Part shown: positions 16,445 through 23,179 of the stretch, one piece after another
Layout: each line of letters starts with the position of its first letter
How positions within the stretch are numbered: position 1 is the stretch's first letter
Source of the DNA: Propionibacteriaceae bacterium
GTDB taxonomy: Bacteria; Actinomycetota; Actinomycetes; Propionibacteriales; Propionibacteriaceae
Length of the DNA stretch: 38,897 nucleotides
NCBI GenBank assembly: GCA_027492545.1
Contig: JAPUEL010000088.1
Location: forward strand, 1 to 38,897
Direction of reading: 5' to 3'
Made by a program: the position numbers and the translations under genes
The notes under the pieces: generated by a model
What the model was told of the DNA's origin: nothing
Seen by the model: the letters and a program-made list of their open reading frames with translations, nothing else
Database searches by the model: none

Positions 16445-17389
16445 TCATGGCCTGGGAGGCGCCCAGGGGCTGCGCGGCGGCTCGTCTCGGGGAGGCTCGG
16501 GAGTGTCCAGATAGGACGGGTCCGCATAGTCGCCGACGGCGGGCCTCGGTGGCGGAGAGGGCGGATACGCCCCCGACTGCGGCGGGTAGCCGGGCGGTGG
16601 GTAGCCCGCCGGACCCGACGGCGGTGGGTAGCCCGCGGTGGCCTGCGGGTGTGGGGGGCCGGGCGGGTAACCGGGGCCGGGCCCCTGAGGCCCGGTCGGC
16701 GGCGGATAGCCAGGGCCGGGCGGAGCTGACCACTCCGGAGATCCGGCCGCGGGAGCGCCGCGCGAGCGGTTGAGCAGCAGGAGACCCACCACCACACCCG
16801 CCGCGACAAGCAGCGCAGCCCCCAGCCACGGCAGCAACGCGAGCACCGAGTTCGCCTCGTCCGCCGTCGCCCTCAGCCCCTCGCCTGAGGCCATGTCCGA
16901 TGCGTCGGTCCAGGTCACGGTGGTGCCGTCGACGGTGCTCGAACCGTTATGCGCGGTGACCTCCCCTGGGAACGTCACCGACACCCGGAAGTCGGTGAAG
17001 AGCGAGGCGATCAGCTGCTCGTCGCCACCCGTGGAGACGCCGACCTCGCTGCTGATCATGGAGAACCGGTACTCGCCGTCGGCGTGCACGACGCTCAGGT
17101 CGAGGTTCTCGTCGGAGAGCGCCGAGAGCGGCGCGCCCTCCACCTCGCGGATGCAGCCGACGTAGCCGCCCTCGTCGTACGTGCTCACGGTGCCGCCGAC
17201 GCCGTCCTGCTCGCAGAAGGTGTCGACGGTGGCGGCGTACTCGTCCTGGATGGCGATCAGCATGGTCATGTCGACGGTGTCGCGGGGGGAGATGACGATG
17301 TCGGCGTCCAGCCTCACACATCCGCCCAGCAACAGCAGGAGCGGCAGCAGCGCCATCGAGAGGACCCGCCCCCCGGGGTTCGGTGTCAT
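16445..17389 (-). CDS. LppM-like lipoprotein with membrane anchor and Pro-rich tail
   Basis: The 314-aa protein starts with a lipoprotein signal, VLSMALLPLLLLLGGC, followed by CVRLDADIVISPRDTVDMTMLIAIQDEYA. This is the beta-rich domain of the LppM/DUF3153 type known from mycobacteria. A hydrophobic segment VLALLPWLGAALLVAAGVVVGLLLL near residues 195-220 would span the membrane, and the rest is a low-complexity Gly/Pro/Tyr tail (GYPPPTGPQ, GYPPPGYPP repeats) expected in the cytoplasm. The start at 17389 overlaps the stop of the toroid-protein gene by ATGA, so they are coupled. LppM is linked to envelope functions in mycobacteria; the role here is unknown. Confidence 0.85.
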   Translation of the reverse strand: MTPNPGGRVLSMALLPLLLLLGGCVRLDADIVISPRDTVDMTMLIAIQDEYAATVDTFCEQDGVGGTVSTYDEGGYVGCIREVEGAPLSALSDENLDLSVVHADGEYRFSMISSEVGVSTGGDEQLIASLFTDFRVSVTFPGEVTAHNGSSTVDGTTVTWTDASDMASGEGLRATADEANSVLALLPWLGAALLVAAGVVVGLLLLNRSRGAPAAGSPEWSAPPGPGYPPPTGPQGPGPGYPPGPPHPQATAGYPPPSGPAGYPPPGYPPQSGAYPPSPPPRPAVGDYADPSYLDTPEPPRDEPPRSPWAPPRP

Positions 17390-18402
17390 GATCCGACGGT
17401 AGCCGACGGCCCCCGATGTGTCGCCGCTTCGGCGCCATCCCACCAGTCCAGGACGCGGGTCCCGTACAGGGTGAGCCACGGCGACGGCTCGCCCTTGGGC
17501 ACGTCCACCTCGAACCACACCTGGCCCTTGAAGCGCCCGCCCTGCAGCCACCGGCCGTCGTCACGGCGGGCGGCCCGGACCATCTCGACGGCGTCCGCGG
17601 CCCGCGGATCCGGCGGCCCCCCGTCGAACTCGGAGGCCTCCCGCAGGTAGTCCAGCGCGTGCAGCGCGGAGTAGACCCAGCGCAGCGGGTAGGCGAAATA
17701 GCCCACCCAGTCCGCCACCGGCTCCCCGGAGCGCAACCCGTAGAGGAGCCGGCGCTCCAGGAGATACTCGTGCGCGCGATGCCTGGCCTCCTTCAGCCCC
17801 TCAAGGCCCCCGACCGCCCGCTCGTACCAGAGGATCCCCGTGAGTGAGTTGAGCGTGGAGTGGAACGACGAGCGCGTGGAGCCGTCCACCCACTCGCAGT
17901 TCCAGCCGCCGTCGGCCTGCTGGTGCTCGAGGAACCAGCCGACGAGCCCGCTCACGTCTGCTCCCAGCCAGGCGCCGTTGGCCAGCGTGAACGCGTTGAT
18001 GCAGCAGTCCACCTCGCCACCCCAGTAGGGCAGATCGTCGTACTCCCACCTGCTGTTGGCCGCGAGCTTCTCGGCCGTCCCGGCCAGGGCCGAGGCGTCC
18101 AGGCCCCAGCCGCGGAGGGTGTTGAGGGTCCAGGTTGTCGCGGTGTAGGGCTGGCCCTCGTCGTCGTCGGGGTGGTTGACCGCACGAGGGTCGGCACGGG
18201 TGGGGAAGTAGGCGCCGCCCGCCCATTGCCCGTCGTCGTCCTGCAGGGCGAGCAGCCGCGCGCCCATCCCCTCCGTGGCGACCCGAGCGCGGGTGGCCCG
18301 CCAGACCTCCTCCGGTTCCTTGAGCAGATCCCGCTGGACCTGCCAGCGCAACGCCGGATCGGTGTCGAGTAGCCAGCTGATGAGTTCCGGGTCGTGGGCC
18401 AT
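17386..18402 (-). CDS. Terpene-cyclase-like alpha/alpha toroid protein
   Basis: The 338-aa protein has repeated Gly-Gly-Trp or Gln-Trp turns typical of squalene-cyclase/prenyltransferase barrels: DDDGQWAGGAYFP, EHQQADGGWNCEW and ARRDDGRWLQGG. The DXDD motif of active squalene-hopene cyclases is not visible and the protein is about half the size of a true cyclase. It has a Cys pair (EVDCCINAF) that could bind metal or form part of a pocket. No signal peptide is seen. The start is ATG at 18402 with a weak ribosome-binding site. It is translationally coupled to the LppM-like gene. A carbohydrate- or lipid-binding role is possible, but I would not call it a cyclase. Confidence 0.8.
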   Translation of the reverse strand: MAHDPELISWLLDTDPALRWQVQRDLLKEPEEVWRATRARVATEGMGARLLALQDDDGQWAGGAYFPTRADPRAVNHPDDDEGQPYTATTWTLNTLRGWGLDASALAGTAEKLAANSRWEYDDLPYWGGEVDCCINAFTLANGAWLGADVSGLVGWFLEHQQADGGWNCEWVDGSTRSSFHSTLNSLTGILWYERAVGGLEGLKEARHRAHEYLLERRLLYGLRSGEPVADWVGYFAYPLRWVYSALHALDYLREASEFDGGPPDPRAADAVEMVRAARRDDGRWLQGGRFKGQVWFEVDVPKGEPSPWLTLYGTRVLDWWDGAEAATHRGPSATVGS

Positions 18403-18428
18403 GCGCTGAGCCTAAGCGCCCCTCCCGG

Positions 18429-18502
18429 GCACGACACGCCGTCGCGACAGATCCCCGGCGACACCCAGCGCAACGAGGGCCCACTCCCCCGGCGTGTCGT
18501 GC
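18429..18502. repeat. 74-bp palindromic element, copy 2
   Basis: GCACGACACGCCG at 18429-18441 and its perfect reverse complement CGGCGTGTCGTGC at 18490-18502 enclose 48 nt of non-matching sequence. It sits in the divergent spacer 18403-18745 between the toroid gene and the first esterase. The rest of that spacer has no recognisable gene or operator. Confidence 0.7.
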
Positions 18503-18745
18503 ACACAAGAGGGGAGGGCGGCGGGGTCGGGAGCAGGAGTGGTCGGGAGCAGGAGGGGTCGGGCGGGACGCCGGGGTCGTCACGCGAGGTGGAGCTGCTC
18601 GAGGATGAGGGGACCCTGGTGGACAACCGCCCCCCGCCCCTGGGGAGGCGGTGATCAGAACCCACAGGAGTCGCCCGTGTCAGCTGTCGCTCGCGTCAAC
18701 TGGACCCTGGCCCGCCTCGCCCGGGCTCCCCGCAAGAATGGGCCC

Positions 18746-19735
18746 ATGCAGATCTTCACCCAGACCGTCGGCCACGACGCCCCCCTCACCTGCTACGTCC
18801 AGGAGCCCAGCGCGGAGCTCTCGAACGCGGCGGTCCGCCCCGCCATCCTCGTCCTCCCCGGCGGCGGCTACTTCATGACCTCGGACCGCGAAGCCGAGCC
18901 GGTGGCGCTGGCCTACCTCGCCGAGGGGTTCAACGCGTTCGTGCTGCGCTACGCCGTCGGGGCGGAGTCGCCGTTCGAGATGTCGTTCGACGACGCGAAG
19001 GCCGCGCTGGCCTGGATCCGCGACAACGCCGCCGCGCTGCACACCGATCCGACGAAGGTGGCCGTCGTCGGCTTCTCCGCCGGTGGGCACCTGGCCTGCA
19101 GCCTGGCCACCGCGGCCGACGACAAGCCGAACGCCCTCGTCGCCGCCTACCCCGTGACCCTCGAGGAGTTCGGCCCGCCGGTGGGCAAGGAGCTGATCGA
19201 CGTGCCCAGCCACGTCTCGGCGGACACCCCGCCCACCTTCCTGTTCAGCACCTCCGACGACACCGTCGTGCCCATCCGCAACTCGGTCGCGCTGCTCGCC
19301 GCGCTGGCCGAGCACGGGGTGCCGTTCGAGAGCCACATCTACCTCCTGGGCCCGCACGGCCTGAGCCTCGCCACGGCGGCCACCGCCAATGGGCAGGCCC
19401 CGATGGTCGAGCCGTCGGTGGCGCAGTGGCTGCGCGAATCGGTGCGCTTCCTCCGGACGGTGTTCGGCGACTTCGCCGTCGTGGGCGAGCAGGAGACGTT
19501 CCAGACGCTCGTCGACCGCCGTCGGATCAGCCTTGACATGCCGCTCGGCCGGCTGATGGCCGACGAACGCGCGGCCGACGTGGTGCGCCGGCACGCCCCT
19601 GCCCTGGCGGCGGCGATGGAGACCGACGCGTTCGTCGGGGCGGTGTCGATCCGGCAGGCGCTCGGGTACCGGCCGGGCGCCGTCTCGGCGGATGCCCTGG
19701 CGGGGCTGGAGCGCGAGCTCGCCGACCTCGGCTGA
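18746..19735 (+). CDS. Alpha/beta-hydrolase esterase (acetyl-xylan esterase-like)
   Basis: The 329-aa cytoplasmic protein has the fold landmarks ILVLPGGGYFMTSDRE (oxyanion hole), VVGFSAGGHLA (nucleophile Ser111), FSTSDDTVVPIRNS (acid) and LLGPHGLSLA (His). This is the BD-FAE/acetyl-esterase type often found beside glycoside hydrolases. The C-terminal ~75 residues form a separate helical domain (LDMPLGRLMADERAADVVRRH ... QALGYRPG) that also caps some bacterial glycosidases. The start at 18746 is chosen because conserved sequence begins there; the upstream open frame is Arg/Gly-rich and non-homologous. Removal of acetyl groups from xylan-derived sugars fits the neighbouring GH43/GH3 genes, but this is inferred. 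Confidence 0.88.
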   Translation: MQIFTQTVGHDAPLTCYVQEPSAELSNAAVRPAILVLPGGGYFMTSDREAEPVALAYLAEGFNAFVLRYAVGAESPFEMSFDDAKAALAWIRDNAAALHTDPTKVAVVGFSAGGHLACSLATAADDKPNALVAAYPVTLEEFGPPVGKELIDVPSHVSADTPPTFLFSTSDDTVVPIRNSVALLAALAEHGVPFESHIYLLGPHGLSLATAATANGQAPMVEPSVAQWLRESVRFLRTVFGDFAVVGEQETFQTLVDRRRISLDMPLGRLMADERAADVVRRHAPALAAAMETDAFVGAVSIRQALGYRPGAVSADALAGLERELADLG

Positions 19736-19740
19736 CCGAC

Positions 19741-20655
19741 ATGGACATCTCGAGGGTCCACCCCTCCCTCCGCAGCCGCGCCGGCCGGATGCCCCCGATG
19801 AACCTGGAGAATCGTCTGGCCCTTGCCGCCGCCGGCGGGATGTCCAGGATGCTTCCGGGGAAGAAGATCGACGGCGTCACCCGACAGGTTGTCCGCCTGG
19901 GCGACGGGGTGAGCCTGCGGGTCTACACGCCGGCCGCCCCGTCGGGCGCGGGCCTGCTGTGGGTCCACGGCGGCGGACTGGTGCTGGGTGCCGCATCGAT
20001 GGATGACCGCTTCTGTGGCGAGACGGCCCGGGAGCTCGGGGTCACGATTGTCTCCGTGGAGTATCGCCTCGCCCCGCGACACCCCTTCCCCGCGGCCCTC
20101 GACGACGCGCGCCGCGGTTGGCAGTGGCTGACCGCCCACGCCGGAGAACTGGGCGTGTCGACGGAGCGGCTGGCCGTCGGCGGGCAGAGCGCGGGCGGCG
20201 GGTTGGCGGCCAGCCTGGTGCAGAAGCTGCACGACGAGGGCGCGGGTGTCGCGGCGCAGTGGCTGTTCTGCCCCATGCTGGACGACCGCACCGCGCTGAA
20301 CCGTGCCCTCGACGCCGAGGCCCACCTCATCTGGAACAACCGCTCCAACCTGGTGGGGTGGCGCTCCTACCTCGGCGCCGCCTTCGGCGCGGGCGAGCCT
20401 CCCCGCTACTCGGTGGCAGCCCGCCGCGACGACCTCTCCGGGCTGCCGCCCACGTGGCTCTACGCCTCCGACATCGAGCTCTTCCACGACGAGGTCGTCC
20501 AGTACGCCGAACGGCTCAGGGCCGCCGGAGTGGACACCACGATGGAGGTCATCTCGGGCGCGCCCCACGGCGTTGAGGCGTGGGCTCCGGGCAGCGAGCT
20601 TGCCCGCGGCGTGGTCGGCCGGGCCCGGCAGTGGCTGGCCGGCGCCCTGGCGTAG
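19741..20655 (+). CDS. Alpha/beta-hydrolase of the hormone-sensitive-lipase family
   Basis: The 304-aa protein contains HGGG at residues 76-79 (oxyanion hole), VEYRLAPRHPFPAALDD, GGQSAGGG with Ser150 as nucleophile, ASDIELFHDEVV (Asp) and GAPHGVEAW (His). All are typical of HSL-family (family IV) esterases acting on short-chain esters. It starts 5 nt after the preceding esterase stop and is probably co-transcribed, although no strong ribosome-binding site precedes 19741. Alternative ATGs at 19789 and 19798 would remove only a poorly conserved N-terminus. Substrate unknown. Confidence 0.9.
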   Translation: MDISRVHPSLRSRAGRMPPMNLENRLALAAAGGMSRMLPGKKIDGVTRQVVRLGDGVSLRVYTPAAPSGAGLLWVHGGGLVLGAASMDDRFCGETARELGVTIVSVEYRLAPRHPFPAALDDARRGWQWLTAHAGELGVSTERLAVGGQSAGGGLAASLVQKLHDEGAGVAAQWLFCPMLDDRTALNRALDAEAHLIWNNRSNLVGWRSYLGAAFGAGEPPRYSVAARRDDLSGLPPTWLYASDIELFHDEVVQYAERLRAAGVDTTMEVISGAPHGVEAWAPGSELARGVVGRARQWLAGALA

Positions 20656-20683
20656 CCAGGAACCGTCGAGCCCCTGCACTCTG

Positions 20684-20735
20684 CTACCCATACGGCGGCA
20701 TCTGTGAATATATGCAGATGCCGCCGTATGGGTAG
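20684..20735. terminator. Perfect 21-bp palindrome after the esterase pair
   Basis: The arm CTACCCATACGGCGGCATCT plus one G at 20684-20704 is exactly repeated in reverse complement at 20715-20735 around an AT-rich loop TGAATATATG. Outside it, CTCTG and CAGAG extend the pairing loosely. It probably ends transcription of the esterases. The 20656-20781 stretch has no gene. Confidence 0.75.
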
Positions 20736-20781
20736 GTGAATGCAGAGCGGCCCCTTGCGCCAGGCCGCGCGGACGCGTACC

Positions 20782-20810
20782 TTATCGATTAACGTTGTTA
20801 TCGAGAATCG
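20782..20810 (+). promoter_or_regulatory. Direct-repeat operator for the DUF2975/XRE pair
   Basis: TTATCGATTAACG at 20782-20794 and TTATCGAGAATCG at 20798-20810 are direct repeats (10 of 13 identical, period 16). They are AT-rich islands just upstream of the ribosome-binding site AAGGAGA. TTAACG/CGTTAA also form an inverted pair. This is a plausible autoregulatory site for the XRE regulator encoded in the same operon. Confidence 0.55.
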
Positions 20811-20825
20811 TTAAGGAGAGTGGAG

Positions 20826-21566
20826 ATGTTCGCAGGAGCAGCAGGCTTGGCAGCCGTGGCGGGGGCCCTGGTGGTCGCCCTCGTGGCCCTCATCGCGCGG
20901 GGCCGGGTGGGCGGAGGCGCGTCGGCGCTACGGCTGGTGCGAGGAGGGGCTGCCGTCTATGCGGTGATCGTCCTGGTGTTGACCGTGGTCGCGGTGGTGG
21001 GTCAGCTGACGCTTGACACGATCGAGGTGGCGCTCCCCGTCCAGACGTTCTGGCCAGTCCTCCCCGAGGGCGTCGAGATGACCCCCGGCGGCGACGCCCG
21101 CATCGTCGGCGGCGGATTCACCGAGACCCTGTCCTCGGTGTCAGGCCTCGGCATGGGCGCCCGGGCCCTGCTCGCCGCGGGGACGCTGGTGCAGGGCCTC
21201 ACCCAGCTGGCCGTCACCGCGGCGGTCCTCCTCATCGCCCACCGTCTCCTGGCCGGGGAGCCGTTCCGGCCCGTCGTGCGCAAGGCCGTGCTTCTGGCGG
21301 CCGCCGCCCTCATCGGGGGCGGCATCCTGTGGCAGGTGTGCACCGGCGTGGGCGAGTTCATGGCCGCCAACGAGGCCCTCGGGGCCGTGGGGTGGAGCTG
21401 GGACGAGTCGCTGGGGATCGACGATCCCACCGGGCTCATGCCCGAACCACGCCTCGGCCTCACCATCGCGTTCTGGCCGATCTTCACCGGGTTCGCCCTC
21501 GCCGCCGTCGCGGCCGCGTTCCGCTACGGGGAGGCCCTCGAGCGCGACACCGCCGGGCTCGTCTGA
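20826..21566 (+). CDS. DUF2975-like integral membrane protein
   Basis: The 246-aa protein has four hydrophobic segments (near residues 3-25, 38-60, 118-140 and 155-175, plus one near the C-terminus). The start is ATG at 20826, 7 nt after AAGGAGA; the GTG at 20820 is too close to the ribosome-binding site. Its stop overlaps the following small XRE regulator by TGATG. Membrane protein plus YozG-like helix-turn-helix is the standard DUF2975 arrangement, thought to be a signalling pair. The function of the family is unknown. Confidence 0.8.
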   Translation: MFAGAAGLAAVAGALVVALVALIARGRVGGGASALRLVRGGAAVYAVIVLVLTVVAVVGQLTLDTIEVALPVQTFWPVLPEGVEMTPGGDARIVGGGFTETLSSVSGLGMGARALLAAGTLVQGLTQLAVTAAVLLIAHRLLAGEPFRPVVRKAVLLAAAALIGGGILWQVCTGVGEFMAANEALGAVGWSWDESLGIDDPTGLMPEPRLGLTIAFWPIFTGFALAAVAAAFRYGEALERDTAGLV

Positions 21567-21805
21567 TGGTTCCCGCCGAGCCCGAGGAGGAGACCGGCAT
21601 CCACTGCCGCCTGGACGAGTTGCTCGCGGATCGCGGGATGACGCTGACGCGGCTGAGCGAGCTGGTGGGGGTGAGCATGGTCAACCTCAGCGTCCTGAAG
21701 AACGACCGCGCCCGCGCGATCCGCTTCTCCACCCTGCGTGCCATCTGCCGCGCGCTGCACTGCGACGTGGGCGACCTGTTGGTCCTCGACGAGCCCCGAC
21801 CCTGA
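21566..21805 (+). CDS. Small XRE/YozG-like helix-turn-helix regulator
   Basis: The 79-aa protein is a single Cro/CI-type DNA-binding domain: RLDELLADRGMTLTRLSELVGVSMVNLSVLKNDRARAIRFSTL followed by the recognition-helix region and CDVGDLLV. The motif NLSVLKNDRARAIRFSTL is a hallmark of the YozG subgroup. The start ATG overlaps the stop of the membrane protein (TGATG). It probably represses its own operon through the repeats at 20782-20810. Confidence 0.92.
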   Translation: MVPAEPEEETGIHCRLDELLADRGMTLTRLSELVGVSMVNLSVLKNDRARAIRFSTLRAICRALHCDVGDLLVLDEPRP

Positions 21806-21864
21806 CCCGGTTCCGGCGCATACTGAGCCTGAGGGCTCCACCGTCGGGGCCGAGGAGGATGTCG

Positions 21865-22320
21865 ATGACCGAGTTCAAAATCAGCACCATCGATGCGCAA
21901 CAGGCCGCGGCGATCCGCAGCCGGGTGCCCATGGAGGAGCTCAGGACGGCGTTCGACACCGGCTTCTCGCAGGTGATGCGCGCCGTCACGGAGCAGGGCG
22001 CCACCCTCACCGGGCCTCCTTTCGGCTACTACCACTCGATGCCGGGAGAGACCGTCGACGTGTCGATCGGTTTCCCCGTGTCGACGGAGGTCCGGGCCGG
22101 CGACGTCCAGCCGTTCGAACTGCCCGGCGGGCAGGCGGTTGTCGGCACGCACGTCGGCCCGTACGACCAGCTGGAGGGCACCTACGGCGAGTTGATGACC
22201 TGGGTGAAGCTGGAGGGCCTCGAGCTGGCCGAGGGGATGTGGGAGCAGTACGTCAGCGATCCCTCCGCAGAGCCCGACCCCGCGACGTGGCGCACCCTGA
22301 TCGTGTGGCCGCTGGCCTGA
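21865..22320 (+). CDS. GyrI-like (AraC effector-binding) small-molecule-binding protein
   Basis: The 151-aa stand-alone GyrI-like domain shows two similar halves, with GPPFGYYHSMPGETVDVSIGFPV and VVGTHVGPYDQLEGTYGEL as the ligand-cavity strands. The C-terminus has EQYVSDPSAEPDPATWRTLIVWPL, typical of this fold. The start at 21865 is preferred over ATG 21859 because AGGAGG at 21853-21858 abuts the first ATG but is 6 nt from the second. Such proteins bind drugs or cyclic compounds or hydrolyse cyclopropanes; the ligand here is unknown. Confidence 0.9.
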   Translation: MTEFKISTIDAQQAAAIRSRVPMEELRTAFDTGFSQVMRAVTEQGATLTGPPFGYYHSMPGETVDVSIGFPVSTEVRAGDVQPFELPGGQAVVGTHVGPYDQLEGTYGELMTWVKLEGLELAEGMWEQYVSDPSAEPDPATWRTLIVWPLA

Positions 22321-22390
22321 CGCCCCCGTTCGTCGGGTTCGGGGCGGGGTCGCCCGCCAGTGGGAGACCGGGCGGGGGTACCATTCCGGC

Positions 22391-23119
22391 ATGCATCCTG
22401 AGCCGCCCCGGAGCGAGGTCTACGTCCCCAGCAGCCAGCGGGTGGACGACGTCGCGCGTTGTCAGGCGCTGCTTGCGGAGGTGGGCGCCGGTCTGTGGAT
22501 CACCGGAGGCGACGGTGCGCCGTCGGCCACGCTGCTGCCCACGGTCTGGGGGCAGGGGCGACTGATCGCCCACGCGTCGGCCAACAACCCGCAGTTCGAC
22601 CTGCCCGACGGCGCCCTGGTGCCCTGCCGGGTCGTCGTTCAGGGCGCCCATGCGTACGTGAGCCCGCGCTGGTACCCGAGCATCCAGCCCGCCGAGCACG
22701 GGGGTGTCGCGCGCGGGCGCGCCGAGGGCCGCGCCGTCGGCACGTGGGACTACGAGCAGGTCCAGATCGCCGGGTGGCTGAGCGTCCACCGCGACCCCGA
22801 CCGCCTGCGCGCCGAGGTGATGGCCCAGGCCACCGCCCTCGACGCCGACCGCCTCCACGACATCCCCGATGCGGCGGACGCCCATCGCGGCCCGTGGTCG
22901 CGCGCCGAGGCGCCGAAGGACTTCATGGCCGCGATGCTGCAGGGCATCGTCGGCGTGGAACTCGAAATCACCGACGTGGTGGGGCGGTTCAAGCTCTCGC
23001 GGAACCGCACCGACGCCGACCGCGCGGGCGTCGTCGAGGGGCTGAGGGAGCGGGGCCGTGAGCGGGACCTGAGGGTCGCGGACGGCGTGGAGCGCACCGA
23101 GCCGCTGCCCCGGGGTTAG
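22391..23119 (+). CDS. PaiB-like FMN-binding regulator/flavin protein
   Basis: The 242-aa protein matches the PaiB family from its start (MHPEPPRSEVYVPSSQRVDD), with ATLLPTVWG, LIAHASANNPQFDL, AHAYVSPRWYPS and the late KDFMAAMLQGIVGVELEITDVVGRFKLSRNR. These form a split-barrel FMN-binding fold. Members were named as negative regulators of sporulation and protease genes in Bacillus, but in actinobacteria they may simply be flavin-dependent enzymes. It is a single gene facing the GH3 gene. Confidence 0.93.
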   Translation: MHPEPPRSEVYVPSSQRVDDVARCQALLAEVGAGLWITGGDGAPSATLLPTVWGQGRLIAHASANNPQFDLPDGALVPCRVVVQGAHAYVSPRWYPSIQPAEHGGVARGRAEGRAVGTWDYEQVQIAGWLSVHRDPDRLRAEVMAQATALDADRLHDIPDAADAHRGPWSRAEAPKDFMAAMLQGIVGVELEITDVVGRFKLSRNRTDADRAGVVEGLRERGRERDLRVADGVERTEPLPRG

Positions 23120-23179
23120 CGGCTCGGGAGGCAGCGTTGCGGCCAGGCTTCGAGGCAGCCGAGCGGCGGCCGGGGCGCG

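Noticed and set aside
23120..23179. Terminator between the PaiB-like and GH3 genes
   Set aside because: Only a weak GCTCGG/CCGAGC pairing with a large loop; not convincing enough to list.
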